Source: Bacillota bacterium (GTDB lineage: Bacteria > Bacillota > Clostridia > Acetivibrionales > JAEXSP01). From it: a stretch of 64,000 nt of DNA. This document shows, one piece after another, positions 60,782-64,000 of the stretch. The stretch is from positions 27,692 to 91,691 of the forward strand of contig JAEXSP010000044.1 in assembly GCA_023453795.1 (NCBI GenBank), given 5' to 3'. A program made the position numbers and the translations under genes. The notes below the pieces were generated by a model that saw nothing but the letters and a program-made list of their open reading frames with translations, did not search any database and was not told where the DNA came from. Positions within the stretch are counted from its first letter, which is position 1, and every line of letters begins with the position of its first letter.

Positions 60782-63376
60782 TTACCAGTCAATAGAGTCA
60801 ACATACATGGTGAAATTGCCGGCTCCCGACGTTTGAACCTGTATACCCATTTGCTGCTGGGTCAGTGTTGTATCTGTTGTAGTAGGAAGAGTTACCGTAA
60901 ATTCATTCCAATCATCCTTATTAAGGCTGTCATAGCTCTTCCATGCTGAATTCCATTCGAATTTTGTCCATGCCGAATCATGAGGCATGATAAACGGCTG
61001 AACGGATAAGATAGGCGCTCCTGAAGGTATCCATATTCTAAAGGTAACGGTTGTTCCCGGTTTTATTACAGCAGTGCTGTAGTTTATTTCCGTATCCAAT
61101 TTTCCATTGGCTGTTCCGACAGCATCCCACTTTAATGAGCTTGTGCCTTTGAAAGCTTTAGCTGTTGTAACGGACAAGGTAGTTGTAGTAGAATCGTTGG
61201 TTCCAAATCCATTGAGCGTACCGTCTTCAAAGCTGATGTCCGAATTGTCTCCGGTAGCACTTGCAATTGTAACGGTATCCGTAATACTGTTGGTAATGCC
61301 TTTATCATCTGTAACCGTCAGTTTTGGGGTAAAGGTTCCTATAGCCTTGTATTTGTGAATAGCAGTTACTCCGCTGCCTTCGGTTCCGTCACCGAAATCC
61401 CAGGTATATACGTTTATCTTACCATCAGGATCTTTTGATGCCGATGCGTCGAAGGTGATTGCATCACCGGTAAATGCTGTTTTCGGCGTTACGGTAAATG
61501 ATGCCACAGGAGGTAAGTTTTCTGTCTGCTGCACATAAGGCAGAGATTTTATTAACCTAAGCAGATATCTTTTAATAATAGATAAGTCAAGAGCATCTAT
61601 TGTTTTGTCAAGGTTCACGTCGTAACGAGCATCATATCCGTGCTGCTGGTTCATCAGGAATATCTTGAAAGCAGCATAATCAAGAGCATCAACCGCTCCA
61701 CTGTCATCAACGTCACCATAAATTATTGGCGTACCGCTGGCATCAAGAACTATATGGCATACAGTCAGGGCAGGTACAGTATATGAGAATTTATTGCCGC
61801 TGATGTTCTGAATAGAATCTTTCTCTGTTATATTTGAACTGCTCCTGTCAAATGACCAAACTCTTCCGGAGTTATAGCTTTTGCCGCCTGCGATGTTGAA
61901 GTTAACTGTCATAGGGCTGTCATAGTTCTTGTTTATCATGATTATGTGAAGCTTGGAATCATCTGTTCCCAGAATTGAAGCGTATACGGAACTGTTTTCT
62001 ACATCGGATGTTTCTGCCTTAACCTTTGTGTTTCCGTATGCTGAACCGTTTCCATCGTAATTCGTATAAATGTTAAAGCCTGCTGCAGTATAGGCTCCGC
62101 CGCCCCATACGTTGGCATTATAAACACCGTATTTACCGAATATACCCAGAACATCCGCCTGGGCAATACCACCGGTTATATTATTGTCGGCCCCGTAAGA
62201 ATATTCTGTAAATGAAAGCTTGGTACCCGGATTGAACTTGTTTATTGAATCCTGTACTTTTGGAATCAGTGGAAGTGCCCATTTGTTATACTGAACTATC
62301 CAGCTGTCTTCGGTATAGGTTGGATCCCACAATGTTCTTGGAGCTTGCAGACGTGCTTTGTTACATTCAATATTCGTAGGATCTTCACCGAAACATATTC
62401 TCGTTCCGCCGCCCTTTGCTTCAGGATACCAGTGCAGGTCAAGTGCATCGACAAGTCTTTTTCCTTCTGCATCGGATGCCTTTTTCATGCTGTCAAGGTA
62501 ATAGTCCAAAAACCATGAGTAATTGGTATTGGCAGCTTTGATAGAGGCCCAGTCTGTTGCGTCCTGGAATATGTTGTATTCCTGGAAGCCATAAGCGACA
62601 AGCCCGTATGTTTCAGCATAGGGGTCTACGTTCTTAACAGCTTTGGCCAAATTGATATTCTTGTCCACAATCTCAGCACAGGTTGGCTTTGCAGGATGAA
62701 TTCTTGCGTGTGTACTTGGCCACAGGGCAGGTTCATTATCAAGGGAATATGCCTTGATTCCTGTTGGTGTATTGGCTTTTCCATACTTGTTGACAAGGTA
62801 GTTAACATACTCATCCATGTAAACATAGTTATCTGTCGTATCAGGAGTGAGTGAGAAAGGAGCACCTTTCTGGAATTTTACTTCTTTCCACCTTGCTGAC
62901 GGAGCTACTTCGGTTTCTGATACGGTACCGTTTGCATCTGCTGCAACATAACCTGCAGCCTGCAGGGTAACGAGCGAGTAATTTTCACCAAGTCTTAAGT
63001 TTTGATCCTGGAAACTTGTTGTTACTACACCCGGTACATTCCACTGTGCTTGTGGAATATTGCCGTTGGTCAGCAGATATGTATCGCTTGATTGCTGATA
63101 ATCGCTGCCGGCATTGGAATAGTTGTTTTCCCAGTTATAGCCTGTTTGTCTGTTGCCGCCAAGTCTTTTTGAAGTCAGTTTTGCATTGTTGAACTCCCAG
63201 TTTCCTCCATAAATTAATGGACTGATGGCAGCTCTTTCAGCTGATGTATCGATGGTTACATCCACTGAGCCGGTAAAAGCTGCCGAACTGATGCTTGCAG
63301 GGAGTATAACTGTCATCATCATAGCCATTACGACTATCATTACACCTGCTTTTCTAATTTTGTTAACTTTTCTCAT
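60782..63376 (-). CDS. Cellulosomal GH44 endoglucanase/xyloglucanase with dockerin, PKD and CBM44
   Basis: 864 residues; signal peptide 1-32 (VMIVVMAMMMTVILPASISS). GH44 catalytic domain about 35-540 with acid/base Glu215 (SLDNEPALW) and nucleophile Glu391 (LSFTEYSYG). A type I dockerin follows in the middle (about 553-615: GDVDDSGAVDALDYAAFK, DVNLDKTIDALDLSIIK), then a PKD domain (about 625-705; YTWDFGDGTEGSG) and a CBM44 (about 710-864). An internal dockerin followed by PKD-CBM44 is also seen in clostridial CelJ. It cuts cellulose, xyloglucan or mannans. GGAGGAG precedes the ATG. Confidence 0.95.
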   Translation of the reverse strand: MRKVNKIRKAGVMIVVMAMMMTVILPASISSAAFTGSVDVTIDTSAERAAISPLIYGGNWEFNNAKLTSKRLGGNRQTGYNWENNYSNAGSDYQQSSDTYLLTNGNIPQAQWNVPGVVTTSFQDQNLRLGENYSLVTLQAAGYVAADANGTVSETEVAPSARWKEVKFQKGAPFSLTPDTTDNYVYMDEYVNYLVNKYGKANTPTGIKAYSLDNEPALWPSTHARIHPAKPTCAEIVDKNINLAKAVKNVDPYAETYGLVAYGFQEYNIFQDATDWASIKAANTNYSWFLDYYLDSMKKASDAEGKRLVDALDLHWYPEAKGGGTRICFGEDPTNIECNKARLQAPRTLWDPTYTEDSWIVQYNKWALPLIPKVQDSINKFNPGTKLSFTEYSYGADNNITGGIAQADVLGIFGKYGVYNANVWGGGAYTAAGFNIYTNYDGNGSAYGNTKVKAETSDVENSSVYASILGTDDSKLHIIMINKNYDSPMTVNFNIAGGKSYNSGRVWSFDRSSSNITEKDSIQNISGNKFSYTVPALTVCHIVLDASGTPIIYGDVDDSGAVDALDYAAFKIFLMNQQHGYDARYDVNLDKTIDALDLSIIKRYLLRLIKSLPYVQQTENLPPVASFTVTPKTAFTGDAITFDASASKDPDGKINVYTWDFGDGTEGSGVTAIHKYKAIGTFTPKLTVTDDKGITNSITDTVTIASATGDNSDISFEDGTLNGFGTNDSTTTTLSVTTAKAFKGTSSLKWDAVGTANGKLDTEINYSTAVIKPGTTVTFRIWIPSGAPILSVQPFIMPHDSAWTKFEWNSAWKSYDSLNKDDWNEFTVTLPTTTDTTLTQQQMGIQVQTSGAGNFTMYVDSIDW

Positions 63377-63401
63377 TACAAATACTCCTCCAAACTAATA
63401 A

Positions 63402-63430
63402 ATTTTGAGTTGCTTTTTGTGTAGTGTCAA
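63402..63430 (-). promoter_or_regulatory. Possible promoter of the GH44 gene
   Basis: On the minus strand TTGACA (63425-63430), 17 bases, CAAAAT (63402-63407). The -10 is poor and the leader would be about 20 bases, so another promoter further upstream is possible. Confidence 0.35.
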
Positions 63431-63649
63431 AGATGCAGGATAAATTTTAAATTATAAGCATCACTCCCTGAACCAGTTATTTAATTATGTGTAATTTGGA
63501 ATTGCTATAATTGCCGGTTTAAAGAGTTAATAAGGGCATAGTCCGACAAATCATTATCAAATTACGCATGTATACTATATAATAATTCGAAACATGTTGG
63601 GATTTTATGTCATATTTACAAATAAAAAAGAGAGAAAAAAGGGAGAGGT

Positions 63650-63739
63650 ATGCCCGATGCTCTGAAGGATATAGAGGTTGAAGACATCGTACAAGATGAA
63701 TTGGAATTACGGCTTAGTGCGATACAATTGATAAAATGA
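63650..63739 (+). CDS. Short ORF (29 aa), doubtful
   Basis: ATG with GGGAGAGG directly upstream, product MPDALKDIEVEDIVQDELEL plus nine residues, an acidic amphipathic helix. It is the only frame with a good ribosome site in the 63377-63859 gap. It could be a real small peptide, a relic, or chance. Confidence 0.3.
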   Translation: MPDALKDIEVEDIVQDELELRLSAIQLIK

Positions 63740-63789
63740 ATCAGCGTCTTTTTACATTATTTGCTTTCCATTGAAGGATCGTAAACATG

Positions 63790-63836
63790 CGTGTGTCAGG
63801 GGGGACAGTTCACAGTCCACAGTTCCCTGGCACACG
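63790..63836. repeat. REP-like hairpin
   Basis: Arms CGTGTGTCAGGG (63790-63801) and CCCTGGCACACG (63825-63836) pair over 12 bases with one G-T, around a loop with the short direct repeat ACAGTTC...ACAGTTCC. Hairpins with a CAGGGGGACAGTTC core are dispersed in clostridial genomes, often near Y1/RAYT transposases such as the one at 1-557. Confidence 0.7.
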
Positions 63837-63859
63837 TTTCTCCTGAGCGAGCATGGAAA

Positions 63860-64000
63860 TCAATGGTACAGGCATTTCACCTTGCCTTTGTTTTGTGCCT
63901 TATTTTTCTTCGCATTAAGATATACATACAGCCTCAAAGCCATTCTATCTGCTTTTTCGCTCAATTCGGTAACCCGAGTGTTATCTGAAAGGATAAAAGC
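63860..64000 (-). CDS. C-terminal end of an unidentified protein, partial
   Basis: An open frame of 46 codons enters from the right edge and ends at TGA (63860-63862): AFILSDNTRVTELSEKADRM then ALRLYVYLNAKKNKAQNKGKVK. It is one helix followed by a basic tail. Composition looks like real coding sequence, but the family cannot be recognised from this piece. Confidence 0.45.
   Translation of the reverse strand, partial: AFILSDNTRVTELSEKADRMALRLYVYLNAKKNKAQNKGKVKCLYH

Overview
The window looks like a chromosomal segment of a Gram-positive, anaerobic, spore-forming and cellulolytic clostridium, probably close to Ruminiclostridium. The grounds are: spmA/spmB with Spo0A-type boxes; the Bacillus/Clostridium gene order for the yaaO-tmk-yaaR-holB-ricT, yabE-ksgA and yhbD-E-F groups; strong GGAGG ribosome sites with frequent GTG/TTG starts; and two secreted glycoside hydrolases with type I dockerins whose repeats read VDALDF, as in mesophilic Ruminiclostridium cellulosomes. 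The species assignment is inference. No tRNA, rRNA or CRISPR array was seen.

Positions 1 to about 11,600 form an accessory region, visibly more A+T-rich than the rest. It opens with a truncated REP-associated tyrosine transposase. Next is a forward cluster of a thymidylate-synthase-fold protein, a radical SAM/SPASM enzyme and a fusion of an iron-sulfur uracil-DNA glycosylase to a SocA/Panacea domain. Facing it is a DUF2284-like protein plus a tyrosine recombinase that has lost several catalytic residues. A nucleoside 2-deoxyribosyltransferase-like protein and a solitary TniQ/TnsD-like protein follow. A tightly coupled pair (a DUF3696-type ABC ATPase and an unrecognised protein) comes next, then an XRE repressor behind an array of TTCTCAA sites. 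The combination suggests one or more defence or nucleotide-modification systems, but none is demonstrated. At the right edge lies an agr-like signalling fragment (AgrD-type peptide plus a receptor-like membrane protein without kinase).

Positions 12.8 to 49.2 kb are mostly housekeeping genes on the minus strand: ammonium transport (amt), a bacteriohemerythrin, PEP carboxykinase, ksgA and yabE, tatD, a bactofilin operon with its regulator, metG, a polyprenyl synthase next to a tetraprenyl-beta-curcumene-synthase-like gene, spmAB facing an abrB homologue, rsmI/trmN6-like, a ferredoxin, the ricT-holB-yaaR-tmk-decarboxylase group, a chemoreceptor, malic enzyme, coaX, birA and a folate operon (folE, folP, folB, folK) carrying an alcohol dehydrogenase and a response-regulator relic.

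From 49.5 kb on come a KASIII-like enzyme, a cyanophycin locus (cphA, cphB, a small membrane protein, and an isoaspartyl dipeptidase that could finish the degradation), a LexA-like repressor without self-cleavage residues, a degenerate receiver-GGDEF protein, and a cellulosomal pair, GH74 xyloglucanase and GH44-dockerin-PKD-CBM44. The right edge holds a REP-like hairpin and the tail of an unidentified gene.
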